Assembly: GCF_047663525.1 (NCBI RefSeq)
Contig: NC_092607.1
Location: 7,287,001 to 7,351,000, forward strand
Direction: 5' to 3'
DNA: 64,000 nt
Origin: Anas platyrhynchos
Lineage: Eukaryota > Chordata > Aves > Anseriformes > Anatidae
Below the pieces are notes generated by a model. The model did no database searches. It was not told the origin of the DNA and was given only the letters and a program-made list of their open reading frames with translations. Positions 1 through 28,969 of this stretch are shown piece after piece. Numbering within the stretch: the first letter of the stretch is position 1; each line of letters begins with the position of its first letter. Made by a program: the position numbers and the translations under genes.

Positions 1-17028
<17,028 letters not shown>

Positions 17029-17300
17029 CTTTACATGACTTGTGACAGCAGATGCAGAACCTACCAGTGATCTGAAGCTGGCTACAGTCCATTCAGCAGT
17101 TAGTTCATTACCAATTTGATCCTGCATAAAGTTAAATGTTTAAATGCCTGCCATGATCTGTAGGGGTTTATGCATGACCAGTACATTGTAAACCTATGTA
17201 GAGCTTGCATTGTGGACATTTTATTCTTTGCCTAATTGACCACTGTTGTTAATATAGGCATGTTGCTCCTTTTAATAAATAGGCAAACAACAACAACAAC
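17029..17300 (+). other. DHX35: DHX35 3' UTR, minimal form
   Basis: Sequence directly after the stop. The first good poly(A) signal is AATAAA at 17274-17279, followed by a CAA-rich and A-rich stretch, so a 3' UTR of about 270 bp is the simplest reading. Longer forms are possible from AATAAA at 18158 and 18793. Confidence 0.6.
17274..17279 (+). terminator. DHX35: candidate poly(A) signal AATAAA for DHX35
   Basis: A canonical hexamer 246 bp after the stop codon, in the order expected for the end of the gene. Alternative hexamers stand at 18158-18163 and 18793-18798. Confidence 0.6.
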
Positions 17301-18600
17301 AAAAAAAAAGTAAGAGGACATACAGGACCACAAAAAAGCCTTCAAGAGGGAAGCTGATTTCCTGGAGTGGTACAGCTGCCTTATGAGAGTGGGGAATAGG
17401 GTACCCTGCCTCCTATTACCTAGAGCACTGTGACTACTACCGGCCAAACTGAGACTGACTCCTGACAGCAGGTAGCTCAGGGCAAGGAAGTCGCCCTTGA
17501 AATACAAGGGACTGCCATGGAAATATTGATTTCATGTTGGACCATCCCGAACTGGTGCAACTTGTGCTCCCAAGCAATAACAGTCTCCTGCCTGAAGCTG
17601 AGCTGCCCCTTGCTTCCTTTGCTGTAACAGTCCTATAGAAAGTGGCATAATATCTAAAATGTCTCATTTCCATACTTGAGAATAGTTATTTGAGGAGGGG
17701 GAGGAAGAGAAACAGCTCAGCCTTTCTAAGAAGGATTTTTTTTTTCCTCAGTCAAGGAACTATATATTTGTTAACAGTTATTCAGATTTGCAGATGGGGC
17801 TTTACGTTTTTTTTATTATTCTTATTTCTAACAAGAAAAAGCTGTTAGCCTCTTTTGGCCTGGAAATCCCAGAAAATATCATCAGGGAACACGTATTCTA
17901 GTGTCTCATTCAGCAAAGATGAGTATGTTCTGTACTTTCCTAATAAGGAACACTGTGTGTGTGTATGTATACACACACATATATGTGTATGTGTGTGTAT
18001 ATATATATATACACACATATAAATAAGAAAAAAGAATTTGTTCTTTGCTGCCTGGGACTGCATGTGTTACTGCAAGAGAAGGATGCTCTGAACACTTCCT
18101 GCTTTAACCAGAATTCCATGGCTACTTTTCAGTAAAGAACTGTATTTTTTGTGTTTTAATAAAATAGCTTGTATACATGTATTTATTTTTTCCTACTCTA
18201 TCAATATTTATTTTAGAAAGGCACAACATATTGTTCTAAAATTTTATTTTTGTAAGGCAATTGATGTGATGAATATTTTGGGCACATTAGCTGTGATTTC
18301 GTTTTCTTTTTTTTTTAAAAAAAAAAAAAAAAGCAACAGTATGTAAATAGGCAGAAATTTCTATGTAGAGTGAATGCCTTACTCATAATAGGACTGCCTT
18401 GAAAACTGTGAGAGCTTCTTTACTTTCTCCTTTACAAACACCTGCAGAAAGAATATGTTCTGTCATGTGCAACGTGTTGTCTGTGCAGTGTCTCCATACT
18501 GGTTGCCAGCACAAAAAGATGGACCAGTCTCAACGTAAGCCACCAGCAGCACGACAAACCACGTCACTTTCTTTGTCTTCCCTGGGATCCTCACCTTTGT
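17301..18600. other. region just downstream of DHX35, possible extended 3' UTR
   Basis: No open frame I can support. It holds the TG/TA/CA microsatellite at 17953-18020, an AATAAA at 18158-18163 and a T10/A16 run at about 18307-18333. It may be transcribed as a long 3' UTR. Confidence 0.5.
17953..18020. repeat. (TG)n(CA)n(TA)n microsatellite, self-complementary
   Basis: TGTGTGTGTATG is followed by ACACACACATATATG, then TGTGTGTGTATATATATATA and ACACACATATA. Alternating purine-pyrimidine units on both strands can form hairpins or Z-DNA. Confidence 0.95.
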
Positions 18601-18607
18601 ATTACTT

Positions 18608-18690
18608 TCTTAGAATGGAAGCTCTTTGGGGCAGGGACTGTCTCCTAGCCAGAGCTGAGAGCATTGCCGGCACTTATTGAACATAATCAA
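18608..18690 (+). repeat. ancient L2/MIR-like 3' tail relic
   Basis: The words TAGAATGGAAGCTCTTTGGG and GCAGGGACTGTCTCC, then a degraded GCATTGCCGGCACTTATTGA, resemble the shared 3' end of the L2 and MIR families (GAATGTAAGCTC..GCAGGGACT..GTGCCTGGCACA..). This is recognition by eye only. An ancient CR1-like tail is an alternative. Confidence 0.5.
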
Positions 18691-21600
18691 TTTGCAGTTT
18701 TTTTTTCCTGTCAAAGGATCAGAGAATGAACTAAATATGAAGACTTTTCAAGTGTCTGTGTCGCTCCGTCCTCTGGAAATATTCTTACAAAAAATAAAAA
18801 CCATTGAATCAAGGAAGCTTGAGAGTGCATTACTTCAGGCTGCCTAGAGGGTGGTTTCCCAGCATACTGGGTGGCTGTGTGGTGCTGGTCTGGGTGGTGC
18901 TTGGCATGCAGAGGGTGGCCACTGAACTTGCTGCTTTGAGAATTTCAGCTGGGTCTGAACTCTCTTCTCCAGGTGTACTTTAGCCTGGCTTTACATCTGC
19001 AAAATTTTCTGTTGGAATGACTGTGACTCCTGCCAAGTTCAGAAGCCAGGGATGTAAAAGCTTTGTAACATGCTGCAAGCAATTGTACTTCTATAAGAAC
19101 AAGTGCAATATGTCTTATAAACAAAAACAGAAATGGAGACTTGTCTTCACAGTGGGTAGGTAGTTTTACAGACTGTAGAAGGATTGCCGGAGGTGCACAC
19201 ACAGGTTGAACACGTAGACTTTATACTAGAGATGTAGGCAAGAATAAGTGTTTTTAGTATCCATATTAAGGTATCTTTAGAGAGAAAGCACTGCTTTCAT
19301 CAAGAAAGGTGGACCCTTTGAAGGTGCTTGAAGTCAGAGACCCAAAACTTGAAAGGACTGAAAATGTCTTTACTTTATAAAATTGTGGCCTGCAGCTCTC
19401 TGCCAGCTGTCTGTGTAGCTCTATGCTTTAAATAACTTTGATTAAGGAGATGGGCAACTCTGCCTTGTTGTTGGCTCTTTGCTGGATAAACAGTCGGTGT
19501 GCTGTTGTGGGGGAGGTTGGAGGCATTTGAAGATGAATGCAAGGAAGTTTATGAAACAGTTTAAGACTTAAAATCTGGCCTGTAGGGAATGATGTTAAAA
19601 CATCACTCTTGAATTAAAATGCTGTTTGAAATAGAAGTCATGCTACCACTGACAAGGAGATAAATGTTTTTCAGAAGTAAGCCTACAATCCATCAATTTC
19701 AAATTACTGAAGTTCAGCAGGAAGTGCTGTCAGTGTTTCTGCTCATGGCTTCAGTGTTGTCAGTGGTGGAATAAGATGGTGCTAAATCAGAATAAAAATT
19801 CAGGTAAGACATTGTTAATTGAAATGTATTTCTTATAGCCTAAAATAATTCTGCTAAATGGGTAGGAACACAGCCACAGCTCTGTCTGTTTAATTTGAGG
19901 AAAGAGACCATTTATTGGCTAAAATTAAAGGTGTAAATATAGTGCTTAGGGAGACTTATCTGCCATTACTTCTCAGTGCTTTAGGATTAAATACTTTTTA
20001 TGATAAAAAATATTCTGTTTTATGATAATAAAATAATATTATGATATTAGTTATAATAATATAATTGATATGATATTGATATAATATAATAATATAATAT
20101 TATTAATATGGTAATAGAATACATAACTGAGGCATGCACAGAGCAGTGTTCTCTAAACTTCAAGATATGATTTTTTTTTAGGATGGATTGATTTTGTGTA
20201 TGTTACGCTAAGCACTTGGTATATGGGCATGGGAAAAAAGCAGTAAGTCAGGTTGTGTGCATCTTTAATCTGAAAAGTTGTTTATTAGAGTCAGATATCT
20301 GTGTGACTCATTCTGGATCCTGTGGTTCAGATCTTTTCTAGCTTGTGGGCAAGTGCAAGCAGTGAATAGTTTCCTGTTCCAGCAAATGGAGAAATAGGGC
20401 AGCGATGCTACCACGGGGAGGGTGCATGAGGGAGGACAGGGCTGTAACACGTCAGAATTGTTTTGGTAATTCCAGCCATATTCTGGAAAGACATTTCTGA
20501 ACACAAGGGAGGGCTTGGCCAGCTTCTTGGATTCTGTCAGGAACCCCCATTGTAGGGAATAAAGGAGGGAAAAGTGTAGAGAGGCAGAAATATCTGTAGG
20601 GAAGGTGCAAATAGGTGCAAAATTTCTTCATCACTGGTTCACCCAGTGACTCAGTGCAGTGCCTTGCCTGTTTACTCCTCCAACTGCTGCTGAACAAGTG
20701 GTTACTGAGCTGCTGGCTTGCTTGGTGGGAACCTAAACTTCCAGAAGCTGATTAGGAATTAATTAGCTGAGCAGCCTCACTGCGCTTGTCCCCTTTGCGT
20801 GATGTCTGTATCTTGTGATAGGATCACTGACCCGCAGTCCTGGAGCTGAGGCCTGCACTGCTGGTTTGCATCCCGCAGCTGCTGCTGCAGGAAGGCAGAG
20901 GTGATAACCCACCTGGCCACGCTGGGGGTAAAACCATCCAGGCCATACACTGCCTTTGGCTTTGAAGGGCGATTCTGTTCTGAAATGTAGTTGTCAAAAT
21001 CTTTCCTGATGTTCCAACTGCTTTCTTTACCAAGGAAAACTCGTTGTGTCTTTTTTCCACAAGCTTTTCAGAACCCACGTGTTTGGGAGCATGAATATGC
21101 GTCGGCAGCTGGTGGCATCCCATCATTCTGGTGAGTGGCCTTTGCTGGACTAGTTCATCACTTCTGAATAACTCCGGTGAAGGCAGCTTGGAATCACTGT
21201 TTATCAGTGTGGTTCCATAATTTTTCATTGCTGTTTATCAAGTGGCAATACTATCAACAACTGGCAAAGAGAGTTTGGAGTTCAGTTTTTCTTACAAAAA
21301 CAATTTGGAACAAACTAGCTGGAAGATGTACATAAGTGCATACAGAAAAACTGACCTTATGTCCAGTGTCTCATTGGTTCTCAGGCTTGCAGAGCTTTTG
21401 TACTCGAGAGCTTGCATGTTTTTTTCCTGTCAATAATTGCACCACTCTGTAAGATTTCTTGGAGAAATGAGCATTTTTGCCCAAGCCTTGACTGCATTTT
21501 GAGAAAAATGCCAGTAGATGGCAGGCGTCAGTTTTGAGTAGTAGTATCTGGGGGAAGAAATAATTGGTCAATTCCTAAAACGTTTTTCTTCTTAAATCAG

Positions 21601-22117
21601 TTTTGTGATAAATGGGAGCAGGAAGGGGAAAGGGAAAAGCTCTTGTGGATATGGGATAAAGTCAGTATTTCAACTGCAGAGATCAGAGAAAAAGCCCAGT
21701 GCTGCGTGCCCTGCTGGTTTAAAAACAACCAAAACTAACAGCCAACCCATAAGTCAATACATTCTATAGCAGTTCTTTCAATTATACTCTTAACCATAAA
21801 AGTGGCAACTTTTATTGTGGGCCATAGCTGGAGGTTTGGAAGAGTGTGCTGGATGGGAGAGTGCTAATAAGTCAAGGAGATTGATGGCATTTGTCAGTGG
21901 CTTTTATGCTTAGCTTACCCAAGTGACCAACTACAGCTTAAACTACAGTTTAAAGTTTTTCTCAATTTTTTTTTTCTTTTTTTTTTGGTGGCAACTTCTG
22001 GCTTGAGCTCTCAGATTTGAAATAAAGTTAAATTTTGCAGTTGTCTTATCTAGTAGAGATATTTTCATAATGAGTTACTAGAATCCTTGGAGCTGAAAAC
22101 TGCTGCACATAAGCACT
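18691..22117. other. intergenic sequence, no gene supported
   Basis: This holds an AATAAA at 18793, an AT-rich run at about 19990-20115 made of TAATATAAT-type words, and an unrecognised minus-strand open frame without ATG at 20777-21067 (see findings). Other open frames look like chance. Confidence 0.6.
19990..20115. repeat. AT-rich low-complexity tract
   Basis: Irregular repeats of ATAATAT, TGATAT and TAATATTA over about 125 bp, nearly without G or C. Confidence 0.9.
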
Positions 22118-22641
22118 TGTGGTGTGACCCTGCGGTTAGCCAAGCACCACAGGGCCCTTTGCTTACTTCCCTCTGCCAGTGGAACGAGGGAGAGAATTGG
22201 GGGAAAAGGTAAATCTGGTGGGTTGAGATAAAGACAGTTTAATAGGACAGAAAAGGAAGGGGAAAAAAAGAAATAATGATAAAAAAATGTACAAAACAAT
22301 GGATGCACTATGCAATCGCTTGCTGACTGATGCTCAGCCAGTCCCCAGACTGCATGTCACCAACAGCCCCGGTTTTATTGTTCCCCGTGCCATGGGATGT
22401 CCCTTGGGCCATTAGGGCCAGCTGCTCTGGCTGTGTCCCCCCAGCCTTTTGTGTCCCCCTATCCCCCCAGGCCTGCTCGTTGGCAAGGTGGCACAAGGAG
22501 CTGGGAAGCCATGGGCTCTGTGCAAGCACAGCTCTGCAATATTGGTGTGTTATCAGCATTATTCTCAGCCTAAATCCAAAACACAGTACCATATTAGCTA
22601 CTAGGAAGAAAATTAACTCTGTCACAGCCAAAACCACAACA
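22118..22641 (-). mobile_element. solo LTR of an avian endogenous retrovirus family
   Basis: Read on the minus strand it starts TGTTGTGGTTTTGGCTG, continues GAGTTAATTTTCTTCCTAG and GTGTTTTGGATTTAG, and ends GGGTCACACCACA. Near the 3' part it has ATTAAACTGTCTTTATCTC, a likely poly(A) signal region. This matches a very common bird LTR type that I recognise but cannot name to subfamily. It is 524 bp with TG..CA ends. No internal retroviral genes flank it, so it is a solo LTR left by recombination. Flanking GCACT (22113-22117) and GCTCT (22642-22646) may be a 5-bp target duplication with one change. Confidence 0.85.
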
Positions 22642-22906
22642 GCTCTGTTGTATAGCTGGACAATATTCACTAAAGGTATTTCCTGGTATGTTACTAAGTC
22701 TCAGGCTAAGGCTGCAAATCTGGGTTATTAGACCTTTCTTCTTTCTCCATACTGTTCTTTTCCTCATTTTTTTCCATATATGTTATTTTTTGTAACTAAG
22801 GCATACTGAAATGTTCTTCTAGTTTTAAATTGTTGAAGCTTTCTTGGTTAAAACTCATCATTAACCTGGTTGATTTTCCTCTGTGAAATATTGGACACGT
22901 GAAGAA
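22642..22906. other. spacer between LTR and CR1
   Basis: AT-rich, non-coding; nothing recognised. Confidence 0.6.
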
Positions 22907-23140
22907 GTCATAGAATATCCTGAGTTGGAAGAAACCCACAAGGATCAAGTCCAACTCCTGGCTCCACACAGGGCCACGCAAAACTCAGCCCATATATCTG
23001 ACAGTGCTGTCCAAATGCTTCCTAAACTCTGACAGGTCTGGTGCTGTGACTACTTTTTTTGTGGAGCATGTTCCAGGGGTCTGCTATCCTCTTGGTGAAG
23101 AACCTTTTCCTAAGATCCAACATAGATATGTCTCCTTTTA
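22907..23140 (-). mobile_element. CR1 LINE 3' end, minus strand
   Basis: On the + strand it reads TCATAGAATATCCTGAGTTG, then GATCAAGTCCAACTCCTGGC, CTGACAGGTCTGGTGCTGTG and TGGTGAAGAACCTTTTCCTA. This is the reverse complement of the CR1 3' end, with the element's 3' terminus at about 22907. The copy is 5' truncated and moderately diverged. Confidence 0.95.
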
Positions 23141-23846
23141 GCAAAATTTTGTAAACCTGAAAACCCTAAAGAGAGGCTGCCCATGCATCTGGGCTTGTTC
23201 TTCTTACAGGAATGCTCCATGGGTTCTGGAGATAGGAACAAGGCTCAGAGCAGGATGAAGAGGCCAAGAAGTCCATGGCATTTTGAGAATACCACTCTAT
23301 GTCCAAAATACAGCCAGCTCAGCAAAATGTTTGGAGATATGCACACATGGGGTAGGGGCACACTATTTTTTCATAAGTGTCTGCTTCTGTCTACACTCAG
23401 AGGCAGGATGAAGTTTTTGAGACGCCCTGAGGTGGCAGGTCTTAGGTAGGTGTTTCCATGATGTGAGGCAGAGTCAGTCTGCCCTCCCACTTGGCCTTTG
23501 TCTCCTTCCCTTTTTGTCCACAATTCAGGGCAGCAGCAGTTGTATCCACTACAAGGAAATTTCCAAGCTGAGCTGGATTCCATCCACTACTGCAATAAAC
23601 AAAATCAACAGTTCAGAGCTACAAATCCAGTTCATTTCATGGCAGCATGGTAGATACAATTTCCCACAAAGGAAGCAAAAGTGACTGCCTGCTCTGTTTC
23701 AAAATTGTCTTTCACAGGGCTGAAGTTTTTTGAGTCTGCGAGGTACAGAGGTTGCAGTTAGCCATGTTGTTGATGATGAGAGATCAAAAACCATCTGAAA
23801 AAATCCCTGACTGTCCTTTCTAGGATCATCATCATGATGTAAGATT

Positions 23847-23878
<32 letters not shown>

Positions 23879-26800
23879 ACACACATATATATGTATATAT
23901 ATGCAATACGTATGTATAATATGTATTCCACTTTTGTTTTAATCCTCTTTAGCAGCTCCTGGAGTGTGCAGTAGCACAAGGAGCAGCACAGGAGGAAAAC
24001 CTTGCTTGCCATTGGCAGTGTAAGTGCCGGAGACGCCTTCTATGGCTGTAACTGCAGCTCTCGCCCTTGCTGAGCAGTGCTCCCAGTGGCCTACTGCTCC
24101 CCAGCTGAGTGCTGTGGGGGAAAATGGCTGAGGTGGAAGAGATCCCTTAAACTGTGCATCCTGTGCTACTTGGCTGGGTGAAGTCAAAACTTGCAGAAGG
24201 AATAGGACAAAGAAGACAGAATTGCAAAGGCTTCTTGGCTGCCTGGAAGCCAAGAACCAGGTTGTATATTGCAAATACCTGCTGGCAGAAGGATAATCCC
24301 ATCAGGCAGGGAGTGTTTTGGTGCCAGGAAACGTCCTTTGTGGGCCAGATATTGAGGAACTCCTGTTTTTCTTTGTAGTACCTGATGAGAAACCAGGATT
24401 TCGAGCCCTGCTGAAGCTGGAGACCAGCAAATGAATGATGTCAGATGTGGTGCCCCATGGTAGGACCTGGAAGAGCTGGGTTAATGTTCAGGTCTGCTCC
24501 CAAGAACAGGACTTGCTTGCAAGGTGGAGTTAGGCTTTCCTCCTTCCCCAGGTCTTTTAAAGTTTTGGGAGGCCAAGGACTCTTTTTGAGTGTGTGATTA
24601 CACACCCAGGTGCTTGGTATCTGGCACGCCAGGGCACAGCACTTCTCAGGTGCCTTTGGGCGCTGCAGGAACGGGGACATGTCAGGGCATAGGAGGAGAA
24701 CGAAGCCTGCCGCTGTGTGGGCATAGGCCGGGCTTGTTTTGTGCACGGTGCCAGTCACAGCAGCTGCTCTGACACAGTAATGTGTGCTGAGGCAGTGTGT
24801 GGTCCTGGTGGCCACGGGGAGCAGTAACGCCAGTCAGGACACTGACGTGGGTGTTTTGTGGCTCCCCAGAGGTGCAGGCAGGGCGGTCAGGGCCAGCAAG
24901 GGAAGAGGAGGGCTTCGTCTTGTTCAAAATCACTTTGGCTTCTTGAAAACGTCTGCTGATGCTTGTTTAACCCTTTGCACTGCAGGGAGGGACACTGAGG
25001 AGGAAGCGGTGCACTTCAGTGGCAAGGGATCAATCCGAGAGGCCTTGGAGCCTCTTGCTTTAGACAGAGCAGTGGAAGGCCTCCTGCCGCTGCGTGCCTG
25101 GGGCCTGCTGGCTGGAGCACTTCCAGAGGTCACCTCTTTGTGGTCCTGGTACAAAACCTGCATTTGTAACTGGCTGGTTGACAGGCTGAGCACCTACACA
25201 GAGATGGTGCCAGGGCTTGGATGTGTGTTATAACCAACAGGGCTCGCTGCAGGCCATGTAGTGGGAGGCCAGCTGTTAAATCCTGCATGTGCCCTTCTCG
25301 ATCGGACAGAACGTGTTTCTTGCTGTGGGGAGAGCAAGCAGGGTGTCCTTCCTGCCAGCTGAGGGAGCCCATGCGGTCATGGCGGATCCATGTTCCTCTT
25401 CCTTGAGAACGCAGATGAGCTGGAGGAGTTTCCACTCACTATGTGTTCAGGCTCTCATCCTGTAAAGAAAACATCTGGGAAAAAAAGTGACTTCTCAGTC
25501 ATCTTTAAATAGCAAATTGTACCACTCATGCCTCTTGGGAACCCCAAGATCATCACTGGATCTTTTTGGTGACCTGGGTTTGTGAGCATGCACGTAGCAT
25601 GCACTGTGCAGGTTCCATGTGTGTAGGCACATCGGGCATTTGTGTTTGTTGTTGCATGTACACCTTTCAATTTAAGTCCTATTTGAAGGCCTCCTGAGGA
25701 TGTGCTGCACAATAAGAAAGACATACAAAGATGAGAGAAGAGGTCGGAGTGGAAAATGTTCATCGTTAACTGACTGAGGAGGGCAGAGGAGGGCTGCAGA
25801 TCTACTGCTGATAAGATCTTCTGCTCTGACTCCGCTCTATAGCCTCCTGCCCTATAGCCATCCAAAAGCCTTTTCTAGATGCGTCTAAATTTCAGCCTGT
25901 TTGTCACAAAGTCCTTTTATTGTCTGTTTAAGGGCCCTTACTCCTGTGAGGAGTGGTACACAGGGGGAAGATGTGTAGCAAGAGCAGATCCAATAAAAGT
26001 GAACCAGCTGCTCAGCCCTTAGTCGTTTGAGTGAAGTTTCCATTAGGGCTGGGAAGCTTTTCAGGAGCCACTGTACATAAGTAATAATTTTTGGCAAGAC
26101 AGATGCTTTAGGCTTTACCAGAAATCCTTCATCAGGTGTGGGGAAAAAAGAGTTGAGCTGAGTGTTACAGCGCTTTGACCAGGACCTTGATGGCACTCAG
26201 GAGTATGTGGAGATGACCACAGCACGAGCACCTGCTGCGGGTGCAGGTCTTCCCAATGGCTCTCGAGGGAGACAAACCTGTACAGAGGCCAGTTGTCCTG
26301 TGAACTGTTTTGGATTGGGATGTTCTGTGAATTTTTACAAAAGTTAAAGGATAAACACTTTGTATCGTTCTCCTCCCTCCATTTTTTTTTTTTTTTCCTG
26401 GAATGAATTTTGAGTTGGAAACAGAACTAGAACATCTGAATTTAGCTCTTGACTTTGTGTCTCACTGGGGAAATCCTCTTGTATTTCATTTTACTGAAGT
26501 GTAAAAGGGGTGAAACTTTATCTCCTACGGCAGTACAAGACTGTAATGTCTGTCAGATACACTGACACCCACAAATGTGATGCTTTCTGGAATGCAGAAA
26601 TGTCTTTGGCAAGTGGGTTTGTGTGTTTTGAGTTTCCTGTCCAAGGCTAGTTGAAACATTTTGAGAGAAAACCCTTCTAAAATAGGAATTAGCAGATTGC
26701 TGACATCCAGTACTTTTCAGTGCTTCAGTGCTGACTGATCTCTAAACGCTATACTTGATTTGAGTTGCACTTTTTCCCTCACTTCAATTTCTATTTTATT

Positions 26801-28960
26801 TTTTGGGGGTTATTTATGTCCCTTGTCACCCTTTAATTCCTCCTTTGTGGGCACTGGAGGAAAAGTAGTAGAGAAAGCAAATCTTCCGTCTCTCCCTTTT
26901 CCTAATGTAGTTAGGTGGGAGAAAGCATCTTGCTATGTACATGTATCTCTCTTCTCCATGCTTTCTCATGGCAGAAAGATGCAGACTTACAAGTGAGGGA
27001 TACTCCTCATCCTTTTCCATTGGGGAAAAAAAAAAAAAAGAAAAAGGAATAGAATTAGGGAGAAAATTCAAAACATGGGTAAAGTTTTAGAATCTTCCAT
27101 GGAAAAAGTCAATCCTAGAGCAGTTGTGCCACTGCTAGCAAACAGTCCAAGCAGATACATGTGTCTGATCCTCTGTGCTGACCAGCTTGTGAGCCAGCGT
27201 GGATCATCACACTGTCAGGAGGCACCCTGGTGGAAGCCAGCGAGTCCCATGATGCAGGTGGTCTGTACATCTCTGTGCAAGCAGGCTGGACTCCATGGAA
27301 AATTTGGGGTTATGGCCCCCTCTGCAACTGCACAGACATTTAGGCTTCTTCTCCCCAGGCTGTGCCGTGCATGCTCCAGCTCTCTGGGCCTTTGTAACAA
27401 AATGGAAGTGCCATGTGTGAGGCTTCAGGCATTGCTCATTTGCTTCACTGTGCCCGTGTTGTTTTGGCTGAGTGCTGGTGTGACGCAACTGGGGTGAGAA
27501 GCGTTGAGAAAGCTCCAGCTATCAGCAGGCTGCTGTTAACATCTTGGTGCTTGCCATGCTGAATAGGCAATGTGGGATTCCGATGTGGGGCAACACAGTG
27601 GCACATGCATAATGAAGAATGGCAAATGAATCAAAAACAATGATTATGAGGAGCAGCTTTTCTAGGAAGTTTCTTGTCTGAGTAGCAAATATGATTCTGT
27701 GGTTTGGAGACTCTTTTTACATCTTTGAAGATTAAATCCCTCCATCACTGTAGTGTAAACTTGCATTAGTTATTTACAGCTACACGCATGAAAGGGCTCT
27801 GGAGGTGAGTCAGGGATCTGTGCGGTCAAAATTCTGGACATCTGGCTCCAGTAGTGGACACCACAACCTTGTGTAGGTGTCTAATCTTCTGTGCAATGCA
27901 AAGGGACTGTTGATGCTGAAGGATAATGTTCATGACATTCAGCCTGTTTATTGGGAGCCCACCTACGATAGCCAGGGAAAAGTGAGTTTGTATTGGTAGT
28001 CCAGCTGGGAGCTCAGCTCTTCGGGACACTGAAAACTCTCCTGTAAATGAGTTTCTAAAATCCCACAGGCAAAGTGGTGTAGACATAGATGAACCAGTTC
28101 CAAAACTGGAAACCCAGAACTCAGACAGCAGCGGCCTGCTGATGTCCAGCAGGGATACAGTTGTGCACATGAGTTATGAGGCCCTTCCGAGGGAGATGAA
28201 CACAGTCACAACTTTCACTGATGTTTGCTAAGGACATGGAAGACTTGTTGGATTTAGCTCTTGGTACCTCAGCACCATGCTCTGCTACAAAACTCGTCGT
28301 GTCGATAGGATTAGACAGACTAGCAGTAAATTCCTGCTGTGTGATGGCTCTGTGTTTGATGCATTCACTTAGCAGCCTGCAGTGGTGCTTCTAAGTCTCC
28401 TTCAGCAGAAGGTGGTAAAACTTACTACCTCCAGGAGCTTTAGGATGAAAAGGGGGGCCTCCTAGTATAGGTCAGACTCTTTTGTAGATGGTACCCGATG
28501 TTTTATCAGCTTAGGGGAAGGACTGTGAATGCAGCTCTGCAAGCAGCACCCCATGGAGCAGAGAGACGCCAGCACTTGAGTGAGTACTGCTTGTGGATTT
28601 GGTGTAAGGGAGGGTGGACAGAAGAACACTTGGCAGGGGCCTTGGGGCATGGCAGTGGCTTGTGGCTGTGTGGTTACAGAGAGAAGAGCCCATCACCATA
28701 CGCAGGGCACAGCATGGGCACTCAGCGTGGTGGTGAAGGCTGGGCAGCCTGTGACGCTGGCAGCAGGGACTGATGGGCTTGGGGGCACTCAAGTAACAAA
28801 TTGAACGGTGAATATCTTAAGATGACTCTGGTTTATTGTCCAGATCAGGTCAGCGGAAAAAATATTGGGAGACTGAACAAAGAGACAGGCTGCTTTAGCA
28901 GATAAATGGACTGATCATTTCGTATTGAGGAACAATCTCTAAAACATAGTTTACTGCGCA
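23141..28960. other. intergenic sequence, no gene supported
   Basis: It contains the GT/TA microsatellite at 23846-23926, a GC-richer stretch at about 24430-25400 where open frames occur on both strands at once (typical of chance in GC-rich DNA), and short T or A runs (26383-26398, 27025-27039). No interspersed repeat recognised. Confidence 0.6.
23846..23926. repeat. (TG)n(TA)n microsatellite with ACACAC return
   Basis: TTGTGTGTGTGTGTG, then TATATATATATATATATA, ACACACATATATATG and TATATATATG. The TG and CA arms are complementary. Confidence 0.95.
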
Positions 28961-28969
28961 GCTGAGGGC

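Noticed and set aside
24373..24434. Possible small exon after tttctttgtag encoding VPDEKPGFRALLKLETSK
   Set aside because: The reading needs the G of the AG acceptor itself; no partner exon and no known protein.
24441..25233. 124-codon minus and 149-codon + frames
   Set aside because: Open on both strands in a GC-rich stretch; no motif and no nearby splice signals that extend them.
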